A stretch of 27,680 bases of DNA from Bacteroidales bacterium (GTDB taxonomy: Bacteria > Bacteroidota > Bacteroidia > Bacteroidales > Bacteroidaceae), in assembly GCA_004555425.1 (NCBI GenBank), contig SFID01000013.1, positions 1-27,680 on the forward strand, written 5' to 3'. Positions 16,451-24,587 of this stretch are shown here, piece by piece (within the stretch, counting starts at the first letter, position 1; each line of letters starts with the position of its first letter). Under the pieces are notes generated by a model that was not told the origin of the DNA, ran no database searches, and was given only the letters and a program-made list of their open reading frames with translations. Both the position numbers and the translations under genes were made by a program.

Positions 16451-17101
16451 CTAGAGAACGCAGCCGTCCACGATATGTATGGTGCGGTCGGTGGTGCGCG
16501 CCAGTTCTTCGTCGTGGGTAACGATGACGAAGGTCTGGCCCATCTTTTCGCGCAGTTCGAAGAAGAGGTTGTGGAGTTCCTGTTTGTTGTGGCTGTCGAG
16601 GCTGCCCGAGGGCTCGTCGGCCAAGACCACATCGGGCTTGTTCATCAGTGCGCGCGCCACGGCTACACGCTGTTTCTCGCCGCCCGACAGTTCGGCAGGC
16701 TTGTGCTCGGCGCGGTCCTCGAGGCCCATAAACTGGAGGAGTTCCAGGGCACGCGCCTTGGCATCCGACTTGCTGCGGTGGGCAATCATAGCAGGTATCA
16801 TCACGTTCTCCAGCGCAGTAAATTCGGGCAGCAGTTGGTGAAACTGGAAGATGAAGCCCAGGTGCTCGCAGCGAAACCTTGAGAGCGCATTGCCCGAGAG
16901 GCGGCTGACGTCGTTGCCCGCAATTTCGATGGTGCCGCGGTCGGGGCGATAGAGTGTGCCCATGATTTGAAGCAGGGTGGTCTTGCCAGCACCGCTGGGG
17001 CCAACGATGCTCACCACCTCCTCGCGGCCGATATGCAGGTCAATACCCTTGAGCACCTCCAGAGGGCCAAAGGATTTGTGGATGTCGTGCAGATGAATCA
17101 T
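16451..17101 (-). CDS. lolD: LolD-type ABC transporter ATP-binding protein
   Basis: A 216-residue ABC ATPase of the MacB/LolD type, predicted to power lipoprotein release from the inner membrane or a related export step. Visible motifs are Walker A GPSGAGKT (34-41), Q-loop Gln86, signature LSGGEKQ (138-144), Walker B VVLADE (158-163), D-loop SGSLD and H-loop His196. The text around the Q-loop (FQFHQLLPEFTALENV) is typical of LolD. It is full length. No LolC/LolE permease lies beside it, so the partner is elsewhere and the assignment within the MacB/LolD/FtsE group rests on sequence alone. A TACCTTTG box lies 21 nt upstream of the start codon. Confidence 0.88.
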   Translation of the reverse strand: MIHLHDIHKSFGPLEVLKGIDLHIGREEVVSIVGPSGAGKTTLLQIMGTLYRPDRGTIEIAGNDVSRLSGNALSRFRCEHLGFIFQFHQLLPEFTALENVMIPAMIAHRSKSDAKARALELLQFMGLEDRAEHKPAELSGGEKQRVAVARALMNKPDVVLADEPSGSLDSHNKQELHNLFFELREKMGQTFVIVTHDEELARTTDRTIHIVDGCVL

Positions 17102-17121
17102 TCTTACTGAAGTATTTTTTG

Positions 17122-17129
17122 CAAAGGTA
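17122..17129 (-). promoter_or_regulatory. Likely -7 box for the lolD-like gene
   Basis: On the minus strand TACCTTTG (complement of 17122-17129) is a perfect -7 element, placed so that the leader is about 10-15 nt. No TTG is seen at the expected 19-21 nt upstream, so the -33 part is weak. Confidence 0.5.
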
Positions 17130-17333
17130 GCAATTATTGCCGAAAGAGCCGTTTGGGGGCATGATTATTGGATGCGAGGCGCGGATAATTGGACGCGGGG
17201 CCCAGGTTTCAGGCCGAAAACGCAGGCAAATGGCCCCTCGCAGGCAGGAAACGCCAAGAGAAGTGCCGATTACTCCGAGAAAATGCCTAACTTCGCAGGC
17301 ACAATTCTGAGATATACGCGCGCGTGTATATAT

Positions 17334-17530
17334 TATAGGTAGGTTCTATAAATTAGCTTGCGATGGATTTTTGTCTATCGTGCCGGATGTTTTTGTTTTC
17401 CATGAAGGAGCGTAGCGGGCTACGTGACTGAATGAAAAACAAAAAGATACGGTGCGAGAGACGGAAAGACACCCAAGCCAAATAGAAACACCAACCATCC
17501 TTTGAAACTAATTTATAGAACCTACCTATA
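17334..17530. repeat. Inverted-repeat element, family member B, directly upstream of porX
   Basis: The terminal arms 17334-17356 and 17508-17530 are perfect 23-bp inverted repeats (TATAGGTAGGTTCTATAAAT, then TAG, and its complement). The inside continues with the sequence shared with element A (GCGATGGATT, CTATCGTGCCG, TTTTTGTTTT) and has a second imperfect pairing with GAAAAACAAAAAGATACGG. The element ends 29 nt before the porX start codon, so it probably lies in the promoter or leader of porX. Confidence 0.8.
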
Positions 17531-17559
17531 GGAACGCGCGCGTACATAAATAAAGGACT

Positions 17560-19113
17560 ATGACGAATGGACGCCTCCTTTGGGTAGATGACGAGATAGA
17601 TTTGCTCAAGGCATACATGATATTCCTGCGCAGCAAGGATTATGACGTGACGACCGCCTCGAACGGGACGGACGCCATCGAACTGTGTCGCGAAAACGAC
17701 TACGACCTCATCCTCCTCGACGAGAATATGCCCGGCCTCAGCGGACTGGAAACCCTGGCGCGCATCAAGGAAATCCGCCCCGCCGTGCCCGTGGTCATGG
17801 TGACGAAGAACGAGGCCGAAGACCTGATGAACCAAGCCATCGGAGCCAAGATTGCCGACTACCTTATCAAACCCGTCAATCCCAACCAAATTCTCATGGC
17901 CCTGAAGAAGAATATCCACCAGCGCGAAATCGTGAGCGAGGTGACGGAGACGTCCTACCGCCGCGAGTTTGCCGAGATAGGTATGCAGATTAGCGACAGC
18001 CTGACGCCCAACGAGTGGATAGAACTCTACAAACGCTTGGTGCGCTGGGAACTGGAACTCTCCGAAACGGGCGGGCCGATGGCCGATATGCTGCGGATGC
18101 AGAAGGAAGAGGCCAATCTGGCCTTCGCCAAATACATTCGGCGCAACTACGAATCGTGGATAGCCGCCCCCGCCGGCGAGCGCCCGCTTATCAGCCCCGA
18201 CGTGATGAAACGGCGCGTCTTTCCCCGTCTCAGCGAAGGCAAACACGTATGTCTGCTCGTGCTGGACAACTGCCGCTTCGACCAGTGGCGCGTGCTGGCC
18301 GACGAACTCCAAGCCTCGTTCGACATTGACGAAGACCTGTACTTCTCCATCCTCCCCACAGCCACCCAGTACGCCCGCAACGCCATCTTCGCAGGCATGA
18401 TGCCCTTGGAGATACGCCGCCATTATCCCGACCTTTGGGTGGAAGAAGAGGAAGAAGAGGGCAAGAACCTCAACGAAGAACCCCTCATCCGCCATCTGCT
18501 CGAACGGTATCGCCGCCGCGAAACCTTCACCTACCACAAGATAAACGGAGCCGCCGATGTGGACCGCCTGCTGGCGGCGCGCGCACAGTTGGCCGCTGCA
18601 CCGCTCAACGTGATTGTCGTCAACTTCATCGACATCCTCTCCCACGCCCGCACCGAGTCGCGGATGGTGCGCGAGTTAGCAGGCAACGAGGCAGCCTTTC
18701 GCGGACTGACGCGCTCCTGGTTCCTCCATTCGGGCATCGGCGAGGTCTTTGCCACACTCGCGCAAATGGATGCCGAAATCATTGTTACCACTGACCATGG
18801 CAGCATACGCACAACAACGCCCAGCAAAGTGGTGGGCGACAGAAATGTCAATACAAACCTGCGCTACAAACTGGGCAAGAACCTCTCCTACAACGCCCGC
18901 GAGGTCTATGAAGTGAAACAGCCCGAGCGCATCGCCCTGCCTGCGCCCAACCTCTCCACCACCTATATCTTTGCCACAGGCGACCGCTTCTTCTCCTATC
19001 CGAATAACTACAACCACTACGTGCAGTATTACAAAGACACCTTCCAGCACGGCGGCATCTCAATGGAGGAGATGATTATCCCACTCGTTACCTTGCGGCC
19101 GAAGCGCCGCTAG
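17560..19113 (+). CDS. porX: PorX: T9SS two-component response regulator with PglZ effector domain
   Basis: Regulator of type IX secretion, 517 residues, about the size of Porphyromonas gingivalis PorX. Residues 1-120 are a receiver domain: acidic pocket Asp10-Asp11-Glu12, phospho-acceptor Asp54 (LILLDENMPG), Thr82 and Lys104. After a helical linker, residues about 225-515 form a PglZ domain of the alkaline phosphatase superfamily, with metal and catalytic candidates Asp236 (VLDNCRFDQW), the PTATQYARN segment (265-273), NFIDILSH and VTTDHGS. PorX is known to work with the kinase PorY and the sigma factor SigP, and its PglZ domain acts as a zinc phosphodiesterase. No porY or sigP is in the window. 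A GGA-rich ribosome site (TAAAGGA) lies just before ATG. Upstream is a repeat element; downstream are 24-nt repeats. Confidence 0.95.
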   Translation: MTNGRLLWVDDEIDLLKAYMIFLRSKDYDVTTASNGTDAIELCRENDYDLILLDENMPGLSGLETLARIKEIRPAVPVVMVTKNEAEDLMNQAIGAKIADYLIKPVNPNQILMALKKNIHQREIVSEVTETSYRREFAEIGMQISDSLTPNEWIELYKRLVRWELELSETGGPMADMLRMQKEEANLAFAKYIRRNYESWIAAPAGERPLISPDVMKRRVFPRLSEGKHVCLLVLDNCRFDQWRVLADELQASFDIDEDLYFSILPTATQYARNAIFAGMMPLEIRRHYPDLWVEEEEEEGKNLNEEPLIRHLLERYRRRETFTYHKINGAADVDRLLAARAQLAAAPLNVIVVNFIDILSHARTESRMVRELAGNEAAFRGLTRSWFLHSGIGEVFATLAQMDAEIIVTTDHGSIRTTTPSKVVGDRNVNTNLRYKLGKNLSYNAREVYEVKQPERIALPAPNLSTTYIFATGDRFFSYPNNYNHYVQYYKDTFQHGGISMEEMIIPLVTLRPKRR

Positions 19114-19117
19114 GGGG

Positions 19118-19189
19118 CGCAGCCTGCGGCTGCTTCAATAACGCAGCCTGCGGCTGCTTCAATAACGTAGCCTTTGGCTGCGCAGAACC
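19118..19189. repeat. About three 24-nt tandem repeats between porX and the Ca-ATPase gene
   Basis: The units 19118-19141 and 19142-19165 are identical (CGCAGCCTGCGGCTGCTTCA, then ATAA); a third diverged unit follows (19166 to about 19189). Each has a palindromic core, GCAGCCTGCGGCTGC. They fill almost the whole gap between the two genes. Confidence 0.85.
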
Positions 19190-19196
19190 TATCATT

Positions 19197-21896
19197 ATGA
19201 GCAAAAATCAATTTGGCTTAACGGCCCAACAAGTAGTAGAAAGTCGTGAACAACACGGCCGCAACGTGCTAACGCCGCCCAAGAAGACTCCTCTGTGGCG
19301 GCAGTTCCTTGAAAAATTCAAGGACCCCATTATCCGCATCCTCCTGCTCGCCCTTTTGGCGAGCGTAGGTATCAGCCTGTTTGAATTTCTCAGCGAAGGC
19401 GAGCGCCACGGCTGTTGGGACGTCTTCTTCGAGCCCGCCGGCATCTTCGTGGCCGTTATCCTGGCCACGGGCATCGGCTTCTGGTTTGAAGTGAAAGCCG
19501 GTCGCGCCTTCGACCTCCTCAATGCCGTGAGCGATGAAGACCTTGTGCAGGTCGTTCGCGACGGCAGCGTCACCGAAGTGCCCAAGGCCGATATCGTCGT
19601 GGGCGACATCGTTGTGCTCAATGCAGGCGCCGAGGTGCCCGCTGACGGCGAACTGTTGGAGAGCGTCTCCTTGCAGATGAACGAATCCACACTCACGGGC
19701 GAGCCCATCGTCAAGAAATCTGCCAATCCAGCCGACGCCGACCCCGAAGCCACCTATCCCACCAACATGGCCCTGCGAGGCACCACCGTGGTGGACGGCC
19801 ACGGCGTGATGCAAGTGACAGCCGTGGGCGACCAAACCGAAAACGGCAAGGTCTTTACCGCCGCACAGATTGACAACTCCGTCAAGACACCGCTCAACCA
19901 CCAACTTGACCGCCTCGGCAATATTATCTCGCGCATCAGTTACGTGCTGGCAACGCTCATCATCGTAGGCCGCGTGGGCCTCTACCTGTGGGGCATGACG
20001 TCCTTCAACCTGCTGGATTTCTCCGCCATGGCCCTGCAAAGCATCATGGTGGCCGTGACGCTCGTTGTCGTAGCCGTGCCCGAGGGCCTGCCGATGGCTG
20101 TCACCCTCTCCTTGGCCCTGAGTATGCGCCGTATGTTGCAGACGAACAACCTCGTTCGCAAAATGCACGCCTGCGAGACCATGGGCGCCACCACCGTCAT
20201 CTGCACCGACAAGACAGGTACCCTGACGCAAAACCAAATGCGGGTGCACCAGATGGAATGCTTCCTCAGCGCGCCCCTTCCCCATACCGACGCACAGCCC
20301 CAAGCCGTGCTGCACGAGGGGATGGCCGTCAACAGCACCGCCTTCCTCCAACAGGACGCCGGCGAGGGCCACAAGGTCATCGGCAACCCCACCGAGGGCG
20401 CGCTGCTCCTGTGGCTGACGGCCGAAGGTGCCGACTACGAAGCCTTGCGCGAGGCTGCGCCCGTTGAGTCGCAGTTGACCTTCTCCACCGAACGCAAGTA
20501 TATGGCCACCGTTGTGCGCAGCGCAGCCCTGGGAGGCCGCCGCGTGCTCTATGTCAAGGGAGCGCCCGAGATAGTCTGCGGCCTGTGCCGCGAGATAGCG
20601 GGAGGCGTTGACCGCGCCTATATTGACGAGCGCCTGGCCTACTATCAGGGCAAGGCCATGCGCACCCTCGGTTTCGCCTGCCAGGTTCTTGAAGACGGCG
20701 ATGCCACCTTCGACGACCGCCAAGTGCTGGCCACGCGCCTCACCTTCCTCGGCATTTGCGGCATAGCCGATCCCGTGCGCAGCGATGTGCCGCAGGCCGT
20801 CGGCTCGTGCCTCGATGCAGGCATCAATATCAAAATCGTCACGGGCGATACGCCAGGCACAGCCCGCGAAATCGCTCGCCAAATCGGCTTGTGGCAAGAG
20901 GGCGACGGCCCAGCCAACGAAATCACTGGCCCGGCCTTTGCCGCTCTCAGCGATGAGGAACTCGAACAGCGCATCCTTGACTTCAAAGTTATCTCCCGCG
21001 CCCGGCCGATGGACAAGAAGCGTCTCGTCGAAACCCTCCAGAAGAAGGGACAAGTCGTGGCCGTCACAGGCGATGGCACAAACGATGCACCAGCCCTCAA
21101 AGCCGCCCAGGTGGGATTGTCAATGGGCGATGGGACGAGCGTGGCCAAAGAGGCAAGCGACATTACCATTATGGACAACTCCTTTGCCAGCATCACGCGC
21201 GCCGTTATGTGGGGCCGCTCGCTCTACAGGAATATCCAGCGCTTCATCCTCTTCCAGATGACCATCAATGTCAGTGCCTGCCTGATAGTCTTCATTGGCT
21301 CGTTCTTCGGCGCCAAATCCCCGCTCACCGTCACCCAGATGCTGTGGGTCAATCTGATTATGGACACCTTTGCCGCTATGGCATTGGCCTCCCTGCCTCC
21401 CTCGGCTGATGTGATGCACGATAAACCGCGCCACCGCGATGACTTTATCATCACCCGCTCTATGTGGCAGGCCATTCTAGGTCTGGGTGCTTTCTTCACA
21501 GTCCTGTTGTTGGGTCTCGTGGTTGTGTTCAAGAACTCCACCTTCGGCGCAGCGGGCAACGAATCTCTCTTGCAATTTGCATGGACTGCCGAGGCGCACG
21601 AAATAACGACCTATCAGGGCGCTGTATTCTTCACCCTTTTCGTTATGCTTCAGTTCTGGAATATGTTCAACGCCAAAGCCTTCCTCACAGGTCGCAGTGC
21701 CTTCCACGGGCTCTTGGCCGACCGCGGTTTCCTCCTTGTGAGCCTGCTCATAGTTTTGGGCCAGGTGCTGATAGTCAGCCTGGGCGGCCAGATGTTCCAG
21801 GTATGCCCGCTCTCCCTGACGGATTGGGCGCTCATTATTGGCGGAACCAGCGTTATCCTCTGGGCTGGCGAATTGGTTCGCGCCTTTCAGCGCTAG
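19197..21896 (+). CDS. Calcium-translocating P-type ATPase (PMCA/SERCA-like)
   Basis: An inner-membrane cation pump of 899 residues, predicted to export Ca2+ with ATP. It has the complete P-type IIB layout: cytoplasmic N-terminus, first membrane pair (about 45-105), actuator domain with TGEP (LTGEPIVKKS), membrane pair containing the ion-site PEGLP (Glu296), phosphorylation motif DKTGTLT starting at Asp338, nucleotide domain, hinge TGDGTNDAP (624-632), and C-terminal membrane helices with the ion-site NLIMDTFAA. The start ATG at 19197 comes right after the repeat block. It may be cotranscribed with porX (83-nt gap), but no functional link to secretion is established. Ca2+ rather than another cation is inferred from overall similarity. 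Confidence 0.92.
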   Translation: MSKNQFGLTAQQVVESREQHGRNVLTPPKKTPLWRQFLEKFKDPIIRILLLALLASVGISLFEFLSEGERHGCWDVFFEPAGIFVAVILATGIGFWFEVKAGRAFDLLNAVSDEDLVQVVRDGSVTEVPKADIVVGDIVVLNAGAEVPADGELLESVSLQMNESTLTGEPIVKKSANPADADPEATYPTNMALRGTTVVDGHGVMQVTAVGDQTENGKVFTAAQIDNSVKTPLNHQLDRLGNIISRISYVLATLIIVGRVGLYLWGMTSFNLLDFSAMALQSIMVAVTLVVVAVPEGLPMAVTLSLALSMRRMLQTNNLVRKMHACETMGATTVICTDKTGTLTQNQMRVHQMECFLSAPLPHTDAQPQAVLHEGMAVNSTAFLQQDAGEGHKVIGNPTEGALLLWLTAEGADYEALREAAPVESQLTFSTERKYMATVVRSAALGGRRVLYVKGAPEIVCGLCREIAGGVDRAYIDERLAYYQGKAMRTLGFACQVLEDGDATFDDRQVLATRLTFLGICGIADPVRSDVPQAVGSCLDAGINIKIVTGDTPGTAREIARQIGLWQEGDGPANEITGPAFAALSDEELEQRILDFKVISRARPMDKKRLVETLQKKGQVVAVTGDGTNDAPALKAAQVGLSMGDGTSVAKEASDITIMDNSFASITRAVMWGRSLYRNIQRFILFQMTINVSACLIVFIGSFFGAKSPLTVTQMLWVNLIMDTFAAMALASLPPSADVMHDKPRHRDDFIITRSMWQAILGLGAFFTVLLLGLVVVFKNSTFGAAGNESLLQFAWTAEAHEITTYQGAVFFTLFVMLQFWNMFNAKAFLTGRSAFHGLLADRGFLLVSLLIVLGQVLIVSLGGQMFQVCPLSLTDWALIIGGTSVILWAGELVRAFQR

Positions 21897-21917
21897 TGGA
21901 AACAATTCACCCATCAT

Positions 21918-21949
21918 TTTGGCTATCTCCACCTCATAACGTACCTTTG
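21918..21949 (+). promoter_or_regulatory. aroA promoter giving an almost leaderless mRNA
   Basis: TTTG at 21918-21921 is followed after exactly 20 nt by TACCTTTG at 21942-21949, a perfect Bacteroidetes promoter. The start codon of aroA begins only 8 nt after the -7 box, so the predicted leader is at most a few nucleotides and has no room for a ribosome binding site. Confidence 0.75.
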
Positions 21950-21957
21950 CACGTATA

Positions 21958-23190
21958 ATGTCAATGCCTTTGCCCGTCATCTTGTCCGAACGACTGCGCG
22001 GCACGATACAGTTGCCGTCCTCGAAAAGCCTCTCAGCCCGCGCCCTTGTGCTGTCAGCCATCAGCGGAGGTGCTTTGCCGCTCCATCTGAGTGATTGCGA
22101 CGATACGCGGGCTATGCAAGCCGCTTTGCAACAAGGGCAAGGCCTGATTGACATCCAAGCGGCGGGAACGGCCATGCGCTTTGCCACAGCCCTCTTTGCC
22201 GCCCGCCCTGGTGCGGATGTGACCCTCACGGGCACGGAACGGATGCGCCAGCGCCCCATCGGCATCTTGGTTGATGCGCTCCGCAGTTTGGGAGCGGACA
22301 TTCGCTATGCCGACCGCGAAGGTTGCCCGCCGCTCCATATTTGCGGCCGCCGCCTGCGCGGAGGAAGGGTGCGGATGCGCGCCAACGTCAGTTCGCAATA
22401 CATCAGTGCCCTCCTGCTCATCGCACCTTTGTTTGCCGATGGGCTGACCCTTGAACTCGAAGGCGCGATAGCCTCGCGGCCTTATATAAATATGACCCTC
22501 GGCTTGCTGGCTGCCTATGGTGCACGTGCACAATGGCAGGATAGCCAAACGCTGCGCGTGGAGCCGGGTCTGTCTGCTTCTGCAAGCCCCTTTGAAATCG
22601 AAGCCGATTGGAGCGCGGCCTCCTATTGGTACGAAATGGTGGCCCTCGCGCCCGACCAAGGTGCCAATATTTTCTTGCCGCGCCTCCGCCAGCCTTCGCT
22701 GCAAGGCGACAGCATTGTGGCCGAATTGTTTCGCCCCTTGGGTGTGCATACGGAATGGACGGCCCAGGGAGTGCGCCTCACGAAAATTCCACAGACGTGC
22801 CGCAAAAGCACATGGGAGGTGGATTTCAGCCAGTGCCCCGACCTGGCGCAGACGTTTGTAGTCACGGCCGCCCTGCTCGCAGTGCCCTTCCGCTTTACGG
22901 GGCTGGCTTCGCTGCGTATCAAGGAGACAGACCGCATTGCCGCTCTCGTGGCCGAGATGGCGAAGTTGGGCATCACCCTTACGCCCTCGGCCGACAGCAT
23001 TAGTTTCCAGCCAGCCGCCGCTGCCCCGCTGCCCTGTCTTGCTCCCATCCGCACCTACGACGACCACCGCATGGCGATGGCCTTTGCGCCAGCAGCCTAT
23101 CGTTTTCCCACGCTCTCCATTGCCGATGCGGGAGTGGTCAGCAAGTCTTATCCCTCCTTCTGGGAGGACATACAATCTCTCCTCTGCTAA
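21958..23190 (+). CDS. aroA: 3-phosphoshikimate 1-carboxyvinyltransferase (EPSP synthase)
   Basis: Joins shikimate-3-phosphate and phosphoenolpyruvate in the aromatic amino acid pathway; cytoplasmic. The 410-residue product has the expected binding segments in order: LPSSKSLSAR (Lys23, Ser24, Arg28), AAGTAMRF, RMRQRPIGILVDAL, SSQYISALLL, RPYINMTL, ADWSAASYW, KETDRIAAL and DDHRMAMAFA. The AAGTA form replaces the more familiar NAGTA, and SAR replaces SNR; the first I regard as usual for Bacteroidetes. Either the ATG at 21958 or the one at 21964 could be the start. A perfect promoter sits directly upstream. A small gene follows after 8 nt and is probably cotranscribed. Confidence 0.95.
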   Translation: MSMPLPVILSERLRGTIQLPSSKSLSARALVLSAISGGALPLHLSDCDDTRAMQAALQQGQGLIDIQAAGTAMRFATALFAARPGADVTLTGTERMRQRPIGILVDALRSLGADIRYADREGCPPLHICGRRLRGGRVRMRANVSSQYISALLLIAPLFADGLTLELEGAIASRPYINMTLGLLAAYGARAQWQDSQTLRVEPGLSASASPFEIEADWSAASYWYEMVALAPDQGANIFLPRLRQPSLQGDSIVAELFRPLGVHTEWTAQGVRLTKIPQTCRKSTWEVDFSQCPDLAQTFVVTAALLAVPFRFTGLASLRIKETDRIAALVAEMAKLGITLTPSADSISFQPAAAAPLPCLAPIRTYDDHRMAMAFAPAAYRFPTLSIADAGVVSKSYPSFWEDIQSLLC

Positions 23191-23198
23191 ACTCATCC

Positions 23199-23621
23199 AT
23201 GAAAATCCTTGTGCTGTCTCTCCTCTTGCTAGCCCTGTTCGCCCTTGTGGCGGGCTGGTTGCGCAATGTGTACAACCGCCGTCGTTTGCGGCGCGGCGAG
23301 ATTGACGAGATGCCTGCCGTGCAGCCCGCGCGGCCCGATGGGTGTTGCGGACAGCACGAGGTGTGCGAGAAGGACAGTATGCTGGCCGCCGTGTCCAAGG
23401 AGATAGAATACTACGACGATGAGGAACTGGACGCCTACTGCCGCCGCCCCTCCAATGCCTATACGCCTGAAGAGGCCGAAGCCTTTCGCGAAGTGCTCTA
23501 TACGATGCGTGAGGCCGAAGTGGCTGGCTGGGTGCGCTCACTCACGCTCCGCGGCATCGAACTGCCCGATGAGGTGAAGGACGAAGTGCTGCTCATCGTT
23601 GGCGAACGCCGCGGGCAGTGA
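23199..23621 (+). CDS. Small conserved membrane-anchored protein with CCGxHxVC motif
   Basis: A 140-residue protein of unknown function. It has one N-terminal membrane segment (ILVLSLLLLALFALVAGWL, residues 3-21), followed by a basic patch, a Cys/His motif CCGQHEVCEKDS at about 49-60, and an acidic, helix-rich C-terminal part (EYYDDEELDAY, then TMREAEVAGW and RGIELPDEVKDEVLLI). From memory, similar proteins occur in other Bacteroidales near aroA, but I could not check this. The cluster of two Cys, His and a further Cys could bind a metal or form a redox site; this is an inference. It starts 8 nt after aroA, so an operon is likely. Confidence 0.8.
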   Translation: MKILVLSLLLLALFALVAGWLRNVYNRRRLRRGEIDEMPAVQPARPDGCCGQHEVCEKDSMLAAVSKEIEYYDDEELDAYCRRPSNAYTPEEAEAFREVLYTMREAEVAGWVRSLTLRGIELPDEVKDEVLLIVGERRGQ

Positions 23622-23743
23622 CGGCCTGCGGCTTGTTGTGGCCGGCGGCCGCGAGCCCGTTAGACTCTTTTCGCCAATCAATTCCCCTGCGCCTAGGACG
23701 CAGAGTCATTCCTTAATTTATAGACCCTTCCTTCATTAAAATA

Positions 23744-24535
23744 ATGATGTCCCTCTTTCTGCAAAACGCGCTAATAGGTTCGCTGCTCGCCTCTCTCCTT
23801 TGTGCGATGGTGGGCACCTACGTGGTGACGCGTCGCTTGGTGATTGCAGGCGGCGGTGTGGCCCATGCGTCGTTGGGAGGTGTGGGGCTGGGCGCCTACT
23901 TCGGCTTCTCGCCGTTGTTGGGTGCCGCAGGATTTGCCCTCCTGAGCGGTTTGGCCATTGATGGTCTTTCGCGGGGACGGTTGCGCGAGGATTCCGCCAT
24001 TGCCATGCTTTGGACATTCGGCATGAGTATCGGCATTCTGATGTCCTACCTCACGCCTGGGTTTATGACCGACCTGCCGTTGTATCTCTTTGGCGACATT
24101 CTGAGCATCACGCGGGCCGACCTGTGGCTGACAGGTGTGCTGGCCCTTGTTGCGGGAGCCACCTACGCGCTCCTCCTGCCCGCCATCATCACTGTGGCCT
24201 ACGACCGCGACTTCGCCGTGACGCAGGGCCTGCCCGTGCGTTGGATAGAAATCGGCATGACGGCTCTCACGGCGCTCACCATTGTGGCCTGCCTGCGCCT
24301 GGTGGGCATTGTGATGGTCATCAGCCTCTTGTCCGTGCCGCAGGCCACGGCTGCCCTTTTCGTGCGTACCTTTCGCGGCATGATTCTCCTCAGCGCGGTG
24401 TTTGCGCTGGCGGCTTGCCTTGGCGGTTTGTGGCTTTCGTATGCGCTCAATGTGCCTTGTGGCGCCGCCATCATCCTTCTTTCTATCAGCGGATATTTCG
24501 TTTGCCGTTTGTTCTGGCGTTTGCGCGGTAAATAA
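23744..24535 (+). CDS. Metal ABC transporter permease (ZnuB/TroC family)
   Basis: Inner-membrane permease for Zn2+ or Mn2+ uptake, 263 residues, with seven to nine hydrophobic segments. The family pattern is clear: GTYVVTRRLVIAGGGVAHASLGGVGLG in the first third, DLPLYLFGDIL in the middle, and RLVGIVMVISLLSVPQATA near residue 185. Two Met codons in a row (23744 and 23747) both fit as start. The ATP-binding and solute-binding partners are not beside it, so the metal cannot be told from context. No TAnnTTTG box was seen in the 122-nt gap upstream, which holds a weak hairpin (CTGCG/CGCAG at 23688-23703). Confidence 0.9.
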   Translation: MMSLFLQNALIGSLLASLLCAMVGTYVVTRRLVIAGGGVAHASLGGVGLGAYFGFSPLLGAAGFALLSGLAIDGLSRGRLREDSAIAMLWTFGMSIGILMSYLTPGFMTDLPLYLFGDILSITRADLWLTGVLALVAGATYALLLPAIITVAYDRDFAVTQGLPVRWIEIGMTALTALTIVACLRLVGIVMVISLLSVPQATAALFVRTFRGMILLSAVFALAACLGGLWLSYALNVPCGAAIILLSISGYFVCRLFWRLRGK

Positions 24536-24587
24536 ATCGCCCGCTTTCTTAGATTCTTCCCCATTTCTCAGAAATATTCCCCTAGCA

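Larger units (their letters stand above)
17102..17559. other. 458-nt divergent intergenic region between lolD-like gene and porX
   Basis: No gene is supported. It holds the likely lolD -7 box, a GC-rich stretch (about 17155-17320) with two loose copies of ATTGGAYGCGRGG, the palindrome ACGCGCGCGT-like at about 17314-17325 with a counterpart near 17533-17543, and between these an inverted-repeat element (17334-17530). No TAnnTTTG box was found for porX. Confidence 0.55.

Noticed and set aside
19269..21053. Long minus-strand open frame opposite the Ca-ATPase
   Set aside because: Antisense shadow; no recognisable domain. Likewise 22054-23541 and 24582-26687 on the minus strand.
24402..24587. N-terminal extension of the PorW frame
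   Set aside because: It overlaps the permease gene and lacks family-like sequence, whereas the GTG at 24588 opens a clean lipoprotein signal.
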